In this document: piece after piece, positions 1-7,574 of the stretch
Position numbering within the stretch: the stretch's first letter is position 1
Layout of the letters: every line of letters starts with the position of its first letter
Source: an uncultured Oscillospiraceae bacterium
Lineage (GTDB): Bacteria > Bacillota > Clostridia > Oscillospirales > Oscillospiraceae
Length of the DNA: 64,000 nt
Reading direction: 5' to 3'
Assembly: GCA_944385475.1 (NCBI GenBank)
Contig: CALWXJ010000056.1
Location: 1 to 64,000 of the forward strand
The notes under the pieces: model-generated
The model's database searches: none
What the model was told of the DNA's origin: nothing
What the model saw: the letters and a program-made list of their open reading frames with translations, nothing else
Program-made: the position numbers and the translations under genes

Positions 1-108
1 TTTCCCTTGATTTACAAGGGATTCAGGGCTTCGAGGAGCAATCTCCTTTTCGGACATTCTTGATAAATCGTTGAATTTTAGGCCGTAAAACAGCGAAAAC
101 AATCAATC

Positions 109-775
109 TGAACCCCTTTGTTCAGGACACGGTCTCTGGCTCCTTTTGCTCGCCAAAATAGATAGATTCCAGTTTCATTGGTGTCTTGTAACCGTTTTTA
201 GCGTGAGGTCTGCGCTCGTTGTAAAACATCATATACGCATCTACTGCCGCTCTGAATTCTGCTTCAGAGCGGTATTTTGTTCGATACAACTCTTCTCGTT
301 TCAACGAGGAGAAAAAGGACTCCATTACGGAATTATCATAGGGAACTCCCGCCTTGGAAAATGACTGTATCACGCCCAGCTCCTTAAGATACGAGCACAT
401 GGCATAAGAGCGATAATTGCTCCCCCGGTCTGTATGGAATAGCAGTTGTCCTGCAGGCTTTCGGGATTCGTATGCTTGCTTGAATGTACTTTTCACAAGT
501 TGTGTGCTGTTACGCTTTCCAATTCGATAGCCTACAATTCGCCTGGCATACAAATCGATAATGGCGCAGATGTAGTACTTGATATCCTTACAAAGAAAAT
601 ATGTAATATCACTGACCCATACTTCGTTTGGCCGCGTTACCTCAAATTGCTGGTTTAAATGATTTTTTAAACTGCGACGCTCTTTGGCATAGACCTTTTT
701 AGCATCCTGTCGAATGCTTAGCAGGCCCATATCCCGCATGAGTTCCCGGACCATTTCCTGACTTACTTTATAACC
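109..775 (-). mobile_element. IS3-family insertion sequence remnant
   Basis: The segment holds the 3' two thirds of an IS3-type OrfB on the minus strand. Its probable terminal end is near 109-129, where the sequence begins TGAACCCC, typical of IS3 ends lying just beyond orfB. The orfA part, the orfB start and the other terminal repeat are missing: the reading frame meets a TAA at about 776 and the sequence upstream no longer resembles an IS3 element. It is therefore a dead fragment. The outer boundary is approximate because no second repeat is available for comparison. Confidence 0.7.
122..775 (-). pseudogene. IS3-family transposase OrfB, 5'-truncated
   Basis: The first intact ATG is at 754, and the frame is open up to 775 with residues GYKVSQE, typical of the region just before the catalytic core. 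The DDE integrase core is present: VSDITYF carries the first Asp, FHTDRGSNY the second, and VMESFFSSLKREE the Glu. These are followed by the FYNERRPH signature near the C-terminus. About 215 residues remain where a full OrfB has roughly 270-300; the N-terminal helix-turn-helix region is gone. No OrfA frame precedes it, so the normal OrfAB frameshift product cannot form. Confidence 0.8.
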
Positions 776-1012
776 TTATAAAGATGTACTGGATTGTAAA
801 CACCTTTTTGATTTTGGCTGCGCCATTTTACCTAACGCCTCAAGCATACGATCGATTTTCCGGGTTAAATCACTTCCATATCTCCCGTTTCCCGGAGTTA
901 AAATATGGTGCGAAGTAAGCCCCCTAAAGCCAAAGGGGGCTGTTTGTGTCACAGTTTTACATATGTGGAGAAGGAGACCTGCCTGTCCGGGAGAAATTTT
1001 TGAAAAAAGCAC
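776..1012. other. Intergenic stretch with no recognisable gene
   Basis: A 78-codon minus-strand frame exists here but matches no family I recognise and has no ribosome binding site. It may be debris from the event that truncated the neighbouring IS. A GC-rich hairpin (AGCCCCC / GGGGGCT, about 919-942) could stop transcription entering from the left, although the following T-tract is poor. Confidence 0.4.
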
Positions 1013-1041
1013 TTGACTTTTCAGATGTAATCATGTAATCT
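1013..1041 (+). promoter_or_regulatory. Sigma-A promoter of the perR-rubrerythrin unit
   Basis: TTGACT at 1013-1018 and TAATCT at 1036-1041 are separated by 17 bp. Transcription would begin within or just after the PerR box, giving a short leader before the ATG at 1073. Confidence 0.7.
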
Positions 1042-1045
1042 AAAT

Positions 1046-1060
1046 TTAGAATTATTCTAA
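1046..1060. promoter_or_regulatory. PerR box (operator)
   Basis: TTAGAATTATTCTAA is a perfect 7-1-7 inverted repeat, very close to the known Bacillus PerR consensus TTATAATNATTATAA. It lies immediately downstream of the -10 element and 12 bp before the regulator gene, so autorepression relieved by peroxide is the natural reading. Confidence 0.85.
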
Positions 1061-1072
1061 AAAGAGGCCCAT

Positions 1073-1459
1073 ATGACGAAGTATGCAAAAAAAATTCGAG
1101 AGATCATTGAAGCCTCCCGGGACCACAAGACAGCCGAGCAGATCTTTGAGGCGCTGAAGAAGACCTACCCCACGGTGGTCCGGGCCACGGTGTACAATAA
1201 TCTCAACAAACTATGGGACGCCGGGATGATCCGGAAGATCTCCTCTGAAGGACTGCCGGATCGGTATGACCGGTTGGAGCGTCATGATCACCTGATGTGC
1301 AGAAAATGCGGAAGACTGATCGATGTGGATCTGGGAGACCTGACCCAGCAGCTCCAGCAGCGGCTGCGTGTCCCCATCTTATCGTATGATCTCAAGTTGA
1401 TGTATATCTGTGAGGCATGCCGGAAAAAAGAACAGGAGGAGGGGAGGGAAGAGTCCTGA
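1073..1459 (+). CDS. perR: Fur-family peroxide-type regulator PerR
   Basis: A 128-residue metal-dependent repressor. The N-terminal half is the winged helix, with the recognition helix around TVVRATVYNNLNKLWDAGMI, residues 33-52. The C-terminal half carries RHDHLMCRKCG and YICEACRKK, whose two CxxC pairs form the structural zinc site, and the His-rich segment supplies the regulatory metal ligands. The short length, the PerR-type operator upstream and the rubrerythrin gene 70 bp downstream favour PerR over Fur or Zur. An AAGAGG ribosome site precedes the ATG. Expected role: holds rubrerythrin and itself off until metal-catalysed oxidation by peroxide. Confidence 0.85.
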   Translation: MTKYAKKIREIIEASRDHKTAEQIFEALKKTYPTVVRATVYNNLNKLWDAGMIRKISSEGLPDRYDRLERHDHLMCRKCGRLIDVDLGDLTQQLQQRLRVPILSYDLKLMYICEACRKKEQEEGREES

Positions 1460-1529
1460 GACGACAGGACTTTTCCATCGATCCCCTTTTCCCAAGAAAT
1501 CAAAATAAAAACAAAGGAGCGAAGAAACC

Positions 1530-2195
1530 ATGAGCAAATGGAAATGCAAGGTCTGCGGCTATATCTATGAGGGCGAGGAGCTGCCCGCTGATTTCATCTG
1601 CCCTGTGTGCAAGCAGCCTGCCTCCGCCTTTGAAAAGATGGAGGAAGCGCCCAAAAAGGCCAACAAGTATGCCGGAACCCAGACGGAGAAGAACCTGGCT
1701 GCGGCCTTTTCTGGTGAATCTGAGGCCCGGAACAAGTATACCTACTTCTCCTCGGTGGCCAAGAAAGAGGGCTACGAGCAGATCGCAGCGCTGTTTTTGA
1801 AGACCGCCGAAAACGAACGGGAGCACGCTAAGATGTGGTTTAAGGAGCTGGGGGGCCTGGGGGATACCGCCCAGAATCTGCTCAGCGCCGCCCAGGGCGA
1901 GAATTACGAGTGGACCGATATGTACGACGGCTTTGCCAAGACCGCTGAGGAGGAGGGCTTTCCGGAGTTGGCCGCCAAGTTCCGGATGGTGGCTGCCATT
2001 GAAAAGCACCATGAAGAACGCTATCGCGCCCTGCTGCACAATGTGGAGATGGCGGAAGTATTTGCCAAGAGCGAGGTCAAGGTGTGGGAGTGCCGCAACT
2101 GCGGCCATATCGTGGTGGGAACATCCGCCCCGGAGGTGTGCCCCGTATGTGCCCATCCTCAGAGCTTCTTTGAGCTCAACTGCGAAAACTACTGA
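1530..2195 (+). CDS. Rubrerythrin with rubredoxin domains at both ends
   Basis: A 221-residue non-haem iron peroxidase that reduces hydrogen peroxide in anaerobes. Residues 4-36 form a rubredoxin-like knuckle pair (CKVCG and CPVC). Residues 46-180 are the ferritin-like di-iron domain, with ligands visible in [22 protein letters not shown] and IEKHHEERY. Residues 190-217 form a second rubredoxin (CRNCG and CPVC). Classical rubrerythrins carry the rubredoxin only at the C-terminus and 'reverse' ones only at the N-terminus, so this double form is less usual. It follows perR and is probably co-transcribed from the PerR-controlled promoter. AAAGGAG precedes the ATG. Confidence 0.9.
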   Translation: MSKWKCKVCGYIYEGEELPADFICPVCKQPASAFEKMEEAPKKANKYAGTQTEKNLAAAFSGESEARNKYTYFSSVAKKEGYEQIAALFLKTAENEREHAKMWFKELGGLGDTAQNLLSAAQGENYEWTDMYDGFAKTAEEEGFPELAAKFRMVAAIEKHHEERYRALLHNVEMAEVFAKSEVKVWECRNCGHIVVGTSAPEVCPVCAHPQSFFELNCENY

Positions 2196-2220
2196 GCCCT
2201 TGAAAGGGTTTCCAGTCAGA

Positions 2221-2262
2221 AAAAGGACTGCCGGCCGCATCGCGGCCGGCAGTCCTTTTTTA
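2221..2262. terminator. Bidirectional terminator between convergent genes
   Basis: A near-perfect hairpin with arms AAAAGGACTGCCGGCCGC and its complement ends in a T-run. It is flanked by A and T tracts on both strands, so it serves rubrerythrin on the plus strand and the antiporter on the minus strand. Confidence 0.9.
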
Positions 2263-2313
2263 CGCTGTATGGGTTTCATGGGACTCCCGGGGAGGGAGAA
2301 AGCAGTACGCGGG

Positions 2314-3606
2314 TCATGGCCGGGGGCCGCTGCACCCGCCCTCCTCCCCCGTGGGACAGGCCTGCGCCTGGGGGCGAGGCGGGAGATTCTCTCTGGCCCG
2401 TTGCGCCGGCTCCTCCTGGATGGCTCCGGAGCGGAGCAGGGCAAATTTGGCGCAGGCGGGGCCGATGAGCTCATAAAGGACAGAGGAGGCCAGGATGACG
2501 CTCATCAGCACATCCCCAATGGCAGCGGGCAGGATCCGCTGGGAGAGGTATGCAAGGCCGATGGCCACCCCCGCTTGGGGGACCAGAGCGGCACCCAGGT
2601 ATGTGCGGAGCTTCTTATGGGCACGGGTAAAAAAGCAGCCCAGCCAGGCCCCCAGGTACTTTCCGGCGATGCGGGTAAAGAAATAGGCGATGCCCACCAG
2701 GCCGAAGTCGGAGAGGACTTGCAGATCCAGACTCATGCCGGAGACCACAAAGAACAGCAGCATAATGGGAGGGGTGAAAACATTGATCTGCTGGTAGAGC
2801 TCTTGATCGTGGGACACATTGATATATACTGCCCCGAAAACCATGCATGAGAGCAGGGGTGAAAGATCAAAGATCGTACAAAGGCCGCTGAGGGCCAGGA
2901 GAAATGATACCGCCAGGATCAAGCGGTTTTCCGTGCTGCGCCGGGGGGAGAGCAGGCGGCTGAGAACCAGGGCGAACAGTGCGCCCACACCGATAAACGC
3001 CAGATTGCAGATTACCGGCAGCACCACGCTGCCTATGGACAGCGCCCCGGTATCCATGGCGCTCACGGCGGCAGCTGCCACGGAAAACACCAGCAGGCAC
3101 ACCACGTCGTCCAAAGCCACGATCTGCAAAAGCGCATTGACGAATTCTCCCCTGGCGTGATACTGGTGGATGGTCATCACCGTGCTGGCCGGGGCGGTGG
3201 CGGTGGCGATGGCGCCCAATAAAAGGGACATGGCGGGATCCAGATGAAAAAGCCACAGCATCACACCTGACACCAGCCCACCGGCCAGTAAGGACTCCAG
3301 CAGTGTCACCAGCAGCACGGAGGCACCGGTTTGCCGCAGGGTCTCCCTTTTAAAAAAACGCCCCACCCCGAAGGCGATGAAGGCAAGGGCGATGTCGCTG
3401 ACAAAATCCATATGTTCCACCAGTTCCGCCGGGATCATCCCCAGGACGCTGGGGCCGATGACGATCCCCGCCACAATGTAGCCGCTGACGTTGGGCAGGT
3501 GAACGAGCTTGGTCAGCCGGGTCATTAAAAAGCCGCTGATCAGGATGATGCCCAAAGAGAGCAGAATCTGGGTTTCACGGCTGAAGGAATGAAGCAGCGC
3601 GGACAT
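2314..3606 (-). CDS. Cation/proton antiporter, CPA2 (KefB-like) membrane domain
   Basis: About 430 residues with 11-13 hydrophobic helices and no TrkA nucleotide-binding domain after them. The pattern PNVSGYIVAGIVIGPSVLG near residue 40 and the helices around LLLGAIATATAPASTV and ALDDVVCLLVF are typical of CPA2 exchangers; the DD pair in the latter is the expected ion-binding site. The frame is open to 3717, but I chose the ATG at 3606 because GGAGGAGAGGG lies just ahead of it and the upstream residues are polar and unlike the family. It is transcribed divergently from a LysR regulator, which probably controls it. The exchanged ion (sodium or potassium) cannot be told from sequence. Confidence 0.85.
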   Translation of the reverse strand: MSALLHSFSRETQILLSLGIILISGFLMTRLTKLVHLPNVSGYIVAGIVIGPSVLGMIPAELVEHMDFVSDIALAFIAFGVGRFFKRETLRQTGASVLLVTLLESLLAGGLVSGVMLWLFHLDPAMSLLLGAIATATAPASTVMTIHQYHARGEFVNALLQIVALDDVVCLLVFSVAAAAVSAMDTGALSIGSVVLPVICNLAFIGVGALFALVLSRLLSPRRSTENRLILAVSFLLALSGLCTIFDLSPLLSCMVFGAVYINVSHDQELYQQINVFTPPIMLLFFVVSGMSLDLQVLSDFGLVGIAYFFTRIAGKYLGAWLGCFFTRAHKKLRTYLGAALVPQAGVAIGLAYLSQRILPAAIGDVLMSVILASSVLYELIGPACAKFALLRSGAIQEEPAQRARENLPPRPQAQACPTGEEGGCSGPRP

Positions 3607-3700
3607 AGACCCTCTCCTCCTTACTGAAAATGGCGCTTGCATTTTGCTTACCGGTATGGTAAATTGTGGATAACATAAAATCAAATTATATTTATTTTTA

Positions 3701-3720
3701 ATAATATAAAAAATCATTAT
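3701..3720. promoter_or_regulatory. Candidate LysR-type operator
   Basis: ATAAT-N10-ATTAT is a dyad of the T-N11-A type bound by LysR-family proteins. It sits in the 134-bp AT-rich gap between the divergent antiporter and regulator genes, 20 bp before the regulator ATG. Confidence 0.45.
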
Positions 3721-3740
3721 GAAATGAAGAGGGAGGGCCC

Positions 3741-4649
3741 ATGCTGGATCCCAAATTGGAGACGCTGCTGAGCGTCTATGAAAAGGGGAATTTCACCCGG
3801 GCGGCAGAGGCGCTGTCTCTGACCCAGCCGGCTGTCAGCCACCATATCACCCAGTTGGAAAAAGAGCTGCAGGTCAAGATCTTTTATCGCAGGAGCAGAG
3901 GGGCTTTGCAGCTGACACCGGAGGGGGAGATCGTGGTCCGCTACGCCACCAGGATCCGGGCGCTGTATCAGCGCATGCTTCAAAAAATTGAAGATCACGC
4001 CCGGCAGGTCACCACATTGCGGGTGGGGATCACCCACACCGCCGAGAGCAATCACATTGCCGAGGTATTGGCCAAATACGGCAATAGAAACAGCGGCGTC
4101 AGCATATCGATTGTTACAGATACCATAAATAATCTTTATGATATGCTCTCTAATTTCCAGCTGGATCTGGCCATTGTGGAGGGCCGTCTCCAGGAGCCGG
4201 GGATCAACGCGCTGCTGCTGGACACGGATTATCTGGTCTGTGTGATGTCCAACAACAACCCCCTTTCCCGGGAGGGGATGGTGACGCTGGATGCCCTGCG
4301 GAGGGAAAAGATGATCCTGCGCCCTGCCACCTCCGCTACTCGGGCGCTGTTTGAGTCCAACCTCGTGAGCTTGAATCTCTCCATTGCGGATTTCAACGTG
4401 GTGTTGGAAGTGGACAATATCGCCACCATCAAAGATCTTATCCGCAAGGACCTGGGCGTTTCCATCCTGGCCCGCAGCGCCTGTATGGACGAGATACGAA
4501 AGGGGAAGCTGACGGTGCTTCCCATTGAAAATCTCAGTATGATCCGAGAGACGAACCTGCTCTACCACCATGACTTTCTTCATCCGGACGTGCTGCAGGA
4601 GATCACCCGGATCTACCGGGAGACTGCCAATGGCACCTCCCTGGATTAA
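3741..4649 (+). CDS. LysR-family transcriptional regulator
   Basis: 302 residues, normal for the family. Residues 1-60 form the winged helix-turn-helix (NFTRAAEALSLTQPAVSHHI). The remainder is the two-lobed periplasmic-binding-like effector domain, starting around TLRVGITHTAES. Start: ATG at 3741 behind GAGGGAGGG. It is divergent from the antiporter gene and is likely its activator. The first residues (MLDPKLETLL) closely resemble those of another LysR gene in this window at 33658, which is likewise divergent from a transporter gene, suggesting paralogy. The inducer is unknown. Confidence 0.85.
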   Translation: MLDPKLETLLSVYEKGNFTRAAEALSLTQPAVSHHITQLEKELQVKIFYRRSRGALQLTPEGEIVVRYATRIRALYQRMLQKIEDHARQVTTLRVGITHTAESNHIAEVLAKYGNRNSGVSISIVTDTINNLYDMLSNFQLDLAIVEGRLQEPGINALLLDTDYLVCVMSNNNPLSREGMVTLDALRREKMILRPATSATRALFESNLVSLNLSIADFNVVLEVDNIATIKDLIRKDLGVSILARSACMDEIRKGKLTVLPIENLSMIRETNLLYHHDFLHPDVLQEITRIYRETANGTSLD

Positions 4650-4888
4650 AGGCGGCCTTTTGCAGTTTGTAAAAGTTCCAGAGAGCAGGGGCGGGCCCTG
4701 GGATGCCCCGTCAAATCGCCTGGGAAAAGAGAAGGTTGCTTTTTGCCCGCAATGTGGTACGCTATAAAAAAGACAGCACCCGGGCGCCCAGGGCATTGGC
4801 CCTTGCCGGTGCGTCTTTGGAGGAGGTCTTTTGAAGGGGGCCTGCCTGCGGGAGCAGGGGGCTTTTTGCAGTGAAAGGAACGAAGTTT

Positions 4889-5377
4889 ATGAAATACGCC
4901 ATCGTTTACAGCAGCAAAACCGGAAATACACAGGCGCTTGCCCAGGCCGTGGCCCAGGCCCTTCCCCGGGAGGAGTGCATCTATTTCGGCCCTCCTTCCC
5001 CTCAGGCGCTGGAGGCCCAGCGCATTTACGCGGGCTTTTGGACCGACAAAGGGACCTGTGATGCCCAGAGCGGGGAGTTTTTTTCCCAGATGACCACCCA
5101 GTCCCTCTTTTTGTTTGGAACGGCGGGGTTTGGAGGTGACGTGGCGTATTTTGAAAGGATCCTGTCCGCAGTGAAAGCCAAGATCCCGCCCTCTGTGGCT
5201 GTAGTGGGCACGTACATGTGCCAGGGCCGGATGCCTGAGGCTGTGCGCCGGCGCTATGAGGCCATGGAAGATGGCCCCCACAAACAGGGTATGCTGGAAA
5301 ATTTTGACCGGGCCCTCAGCCACCCTGATTCAGAGGATCTGAAGGCCCTGCAGGCTGCTGTGAACGCCGTGGTTTGA
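4889..5377 (+). CDS. Flavodoxin-family protein
   Basis: About 162 residues with the flavodoxin fold. The FMN phosphate loop YSSKTGNTQALA lies at residues 6-17, and a loop around FGTAGFGGD near residue 80 fits the isoalloxazine-contact region. It is a long-chain-size electron carrier or small FMN oxidoreductase; the partner is not evident from the neighbours. A GTG at 4871 is also possible, but the ATG at 4889 has GAAAGGA at better spacing and begins directly with the first beta strand (MKYAIVYSS). It stands alone between the LysR gene and the aro operon. Confidence 0.8.
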   Translation: MKYAIVYSSKTGNTQALAQAVAQALPREECIYFGPPSPQALEAQRIYAGFWTDKGTCDAQSGEFFSQMTTQSLFLFGTAGFGGDVAYFERILSAVKAKIPPSVAVVGTYMCQGRMPEAVRRRYEAMEDGPHKQGMLENFDRALSHPDSEDLKALQAAVNAVV

Positions 5378-5408
5378 AGGCGGCTCCTGTTTTGCCCCCT
5401 GCGCTTGG

Positions 5409-5431
5409 CAGGCGCTTGCAAGACGCCTTTT
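5409..5431 (+). terminator. Weak terminator after flavodoxin
   Basis: AGGCG and CGCCT arms around a 9-nt loop, followed by TTT. The stem is short, so efficiency is doubtful. Confidence 0.4.
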
Positions 5432-5492
5432 AAAAGCGCACATTGACCGCCCCGGGCGGGGGGAGGGGAACGGGATTTGTGAAAATTGTTGG

Positions 5493-5521
5493 TTGACTTT
5501 TGCAGAGAAATTTTTTATACT
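5493..5521 (+). promoter_or_regulatory. Promoter of the aromatic amino acid operon
   Basis: TTGACT at 5493-5498, a 17-bp spacer and TATACT at 5516-5521. Transcription from about 5528 would include the leader peptide and attenuator. Confidence 0.85.
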
Positions 5522-5556
5522 CTGTGATAACTAAGGAAAATGACAGGAGAACGAAC

Positions 5557-5610
5557 ATGGCGAACGTCTTTTTTGGCATCTATTATTTTTACTTTACTAT
5601 GCAGTCATAG
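5557..5610 (+). CDS. Phe/Tyr-rich leader peptide of the aro operon
   Basis: A 17-codon frame, MANVFFGIYYFYFTMQS, then TAG. AGGAGA lies 6 nt upstream of the ATG. Residues 5-13 contain four Phe and three Tyr codons, so a ribosome short of charged tRNA-Phe or tRNA-Tyr should stall there. The stop codon lies inside the first hairpin of the attenuator. Too short for routine gene callers. Its only expected role is to sense charged tRNA in cis, by analogy with the pheA and trp leaders of enteric bacteria. Confidence 0.88.
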   Translation: MANVFFGIYYFYFTMQS

Positions 5611-5690
5611 TAAGGGTAATTTGTGATGCAAAAAAAGACTTGGAAAAAGTCATTTCATGCGGCACAGGTTACGCCTGTGCCGCATTTTTT
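5594..5690 (+). promoter_or_regulatory. Ribosome-mediated transcription attenuator
   Basis: Three competing structures can be drawn. Hairpin 1:2 is TTACTATG (5594-5601) with CATAGTAA (5606-5613). An antiterminator pairs GTAATTTGTG (5616-5625) with CACAGGTTAC (5663-5672), ten pairs counting two G-U. The terminator is ATGCGGCACAGG (5657-5668) with CCTGTGCCGCAT (5674-5685), a perfect 12-bp stem followed by six T. Antiterminator and terminator share CACAGG and exclude each other. Ribosome stalling over the Phe/Tyr codons should favour the antiterminator and permit transcription into aroF. Confidence 0.85.
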
Positions 5691-5739
5691 ATTGAACGAA
5701 AAAAGCAAATTATTTTTATCATACAGGGAGGTTACGGAT

Positions 5740-6744
5740 ATGATCGTCGTACTGAAGCATGGTGTGGAGCGGGAAAAGCGGGAGCAGCTCATCGAGTGGC
5801 TGCGGGGCCAGGGTCTGGGCATCCACATTTCGGAGGGGGAGTTCCAGACGGTGCTGGGTCTCATCGGCGACACCAGCCGGGTAGATATGGATTTGATCGC
5901 CAGCCTGGGCATCGTGGACTCGGTGAAGCGGGTGACGGAGCCCTTCAAGTGCTGCAACCGCAAATTCCACCCCGAGGACATGGTGGTGGAAGTGGGGGAC
6001 GTGAAGATCGGCGGCGGCAATTTCTGCATGATCGCCGGCCCCTGCTCCGTGGAGTCGGAGGACCAGATCGTCACCGTGGCCAAAGCGGTGAAGGCCTCCG
6101 GGGCCAATGTGCTGCGGGGGGGCGCTTTCAAGCCCCGGACCTCCCCCTATGACTTCCAGGGACTCAAAGGCACCGGCATCGAGCTTTTGAAGATCGCCCG
6201 GAAGGAGACGGGTCTTCCCATCGTCACAGAGATCATGGGGGTGAATCACCTGCCCTTGTTCGAGGATGTGGACATCATCCAGGTAGGGGCCCGGAACATG
6301 CAGAACTTTGACTTACTGCGGGAGTTGGGGAAGCTGCGCAAACCCATCCTGCTCAAGCGGGGCCTGGCCAATACCCTCAAAGAGCTGCTGATGAGCGCTG
6401 AGTACATCATGGCCGGGGGAAATGAACAGGTCATCCTGTGCGAACGGGGCATCCGTACGTTTGACGACTATACCCGCAATACACTGGACTTGGCAGCAGT
6501 TCCCATGCTGCGGGAGCTGACCCACCTGCCCATCATCGTGGATCCCAGCCACGCCACCGGCATCGCCCGGCTGGTGCCTCCCATGGCCCTGGCGGCCACT
6601 GCCTGCGGGGCCGACGGGCTTATCATCGAGGTCCACAACGATCCCATGCATGCTTTGTGCGATGGGGCGCAGTCCCTGCGGCCGGAGGAGTATGATGCCC
6701 TGGCCAAGAAAGTTTACAGTGTGCGGGAGGTTCTGAACAAATGA
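5740..6744 (+). CDS. aroF: 3-deoxy-7-phosphoheptulonate (DAHP) synthase
   Basis: First step of the shikimate pathway: phosphoenolpyruvate plus erythrose 4-phosphate gives DAHP. The 334 residues fit the type I-beta class (Thermotoga-like). Residues 1-70 are a ferredoxin-like ACT-type regulatory domain, and the TIM barrel follows with [23 protein letters not shown] and IVDPSHATG. The frame is open to 5623, but that would place the start within the terminator region; the ATG at 5740 has AGGGAGG at correct spacing. The N-terminal domain suggests feedback control by an aromatic end product in addition to the attenuator. Its stop overlaps the tyrA start (ATGA). Confidence 0.93.
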   Translation: MIVVLKHGVEREKREQLIEWLRGQGLGIHISEGEFQTVLGLIGDTSRVDMDLIASLGIVDSVKRVTEPFKCCNRKFHPEDMVVEVGDVKIGGGNFCMIAGPCSVESEDQIVTVAKAVKASGANVLRGGAFKPRTSPYDFQGLKGTGIELLKIARKETGLPIVTEIMGVNHLPLFEDVDIIQVGARNMQNFDLLRELGKLRKPILLKRGLANTLKELLMSAEYIMAGGNEQVILCERGIRTFDDYTRNTLDLAAVPMLRELTHLPIIVDPSHATGIARLVPPMALAATACGADGLIIEVHNDPMHALCDGAQSLRPEEYDALAKKVYSVREVLNK

Positions 6745-7574
6745 AAGTGGGGATTGTGGGCCTGGGCCTGATCGGCGGATCTTTTGCCAAGGCCTATCAC
6801 GAGGCGGGGCATACCGTCCTGGCCCGGGACATTGACCGCTCTGTGCTGGAGTTTGCCCGGATGAGCGGCGCGGTGGACGGTGAACTGACGAAGGACACCA
6901 TCCGCCAGTGCGATCTGGTGCTGGTGGCGATTGCCCCGCAGGCGGCCATTGCGTATTTGGAGTCCGTGGCGCCGGACATCGGCCCCGGGCCGGTGGTAAT
7001 CGACTGCTGCGGCACCAAACGGGTGGTGTGCGAGGCGTGCTTCCCCCTGGCCCGGCAGTATGGATTTACCTACCTGGGGGGACACCCCATGGCAGGCACC
7101 CACAATTCCGGATTCAAATACGCCCGGGCCAATTTGTTCCACAACGCCCCCATGGTTATCGTGCCGCCGGATTTTGACGATGTGGTTTTGATGGAGCGGG
7201 CCAAGGAACTGCTTGCCCCGGCGGAGTTTGGGCGCTTTTCCTACACCACCGCCCAGGATCACGATGAGATGATCGCCTTCACCTCTCAAATGGCCCATGT
7301 GGTGTCCAACGCCTATATCAAGAGCCCCACCGCCCGGCGGCACAAGGGCTTTTCTGCCGGCAGCTACAAGGACATGACCCGGGTGGCCTGGCTGAATCCG
7401 GGGATGTGGGCGGAGCTGTTTATGGAAAACAAGGATTGTCTGCTGCGGGAGATGGACCTTTTTATGGAGAGCTTGGAGCAATACCGCTCCGCCCTTGCGG
7501 GGGACGACCTTGAGACGCTGACGGCCCTGCTGGACGAAGGGCGGCGGCGCAAAGAGGAGGTGGACGGGCGATGA
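6741..7574 (+). CDS. tyrA: Prephenate (or arogenate) dehydrogenase
   Basis: 277 residues. The N-terminal Rossmann fold has GLGLIGGS at residues 7-14 for NAD(P). HPMAGTHNSGF near residue 115 is the TyrA substrate signature. The C-terminal helical dimer domain follows, with no chorismate mutase or ACT domain attached. It oxidatively decarboxylates prephenate to 4-hydroxyphenylpyruvate, which the aminotransferase at the operon's end can convert to tyrosine. Overlaps aroF and aroB by four bases, so translation is coupled. Confidence 0.9.
   Translation: MKVGIVGLGLIGGSFAKAYHEAGHTVLARDIDRSVLEFARMSGAVDGELTKDTIRQCDLVLVAIAPQAAIAYLESVAPDIGPGPVVIDCCGTKRVVCEACFPLARQYGFTYLGGHPMAGTHNSGFKYARANLFHNAPMVIVPPDFDDVVLMERAKELLAPAEFGRFSYTTAQDHDEMIAFTSQMAHVVSNAYIKSPTARRHKGFSAGSYKDMTRVAWLNPGMWAELFMENKDCLLREMDLFMESLEQYRSALAGDDLETLTALLDEGRRRKEEVDGR

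Noticed and set aside
5623..5739. Upstream extension of aroF to the ATG at 5623
   Set aside because: The added 39 residues would be encoded by the terminator hairpin and are unlike any DAHP synthase; a strong ribosome site marks 5740.
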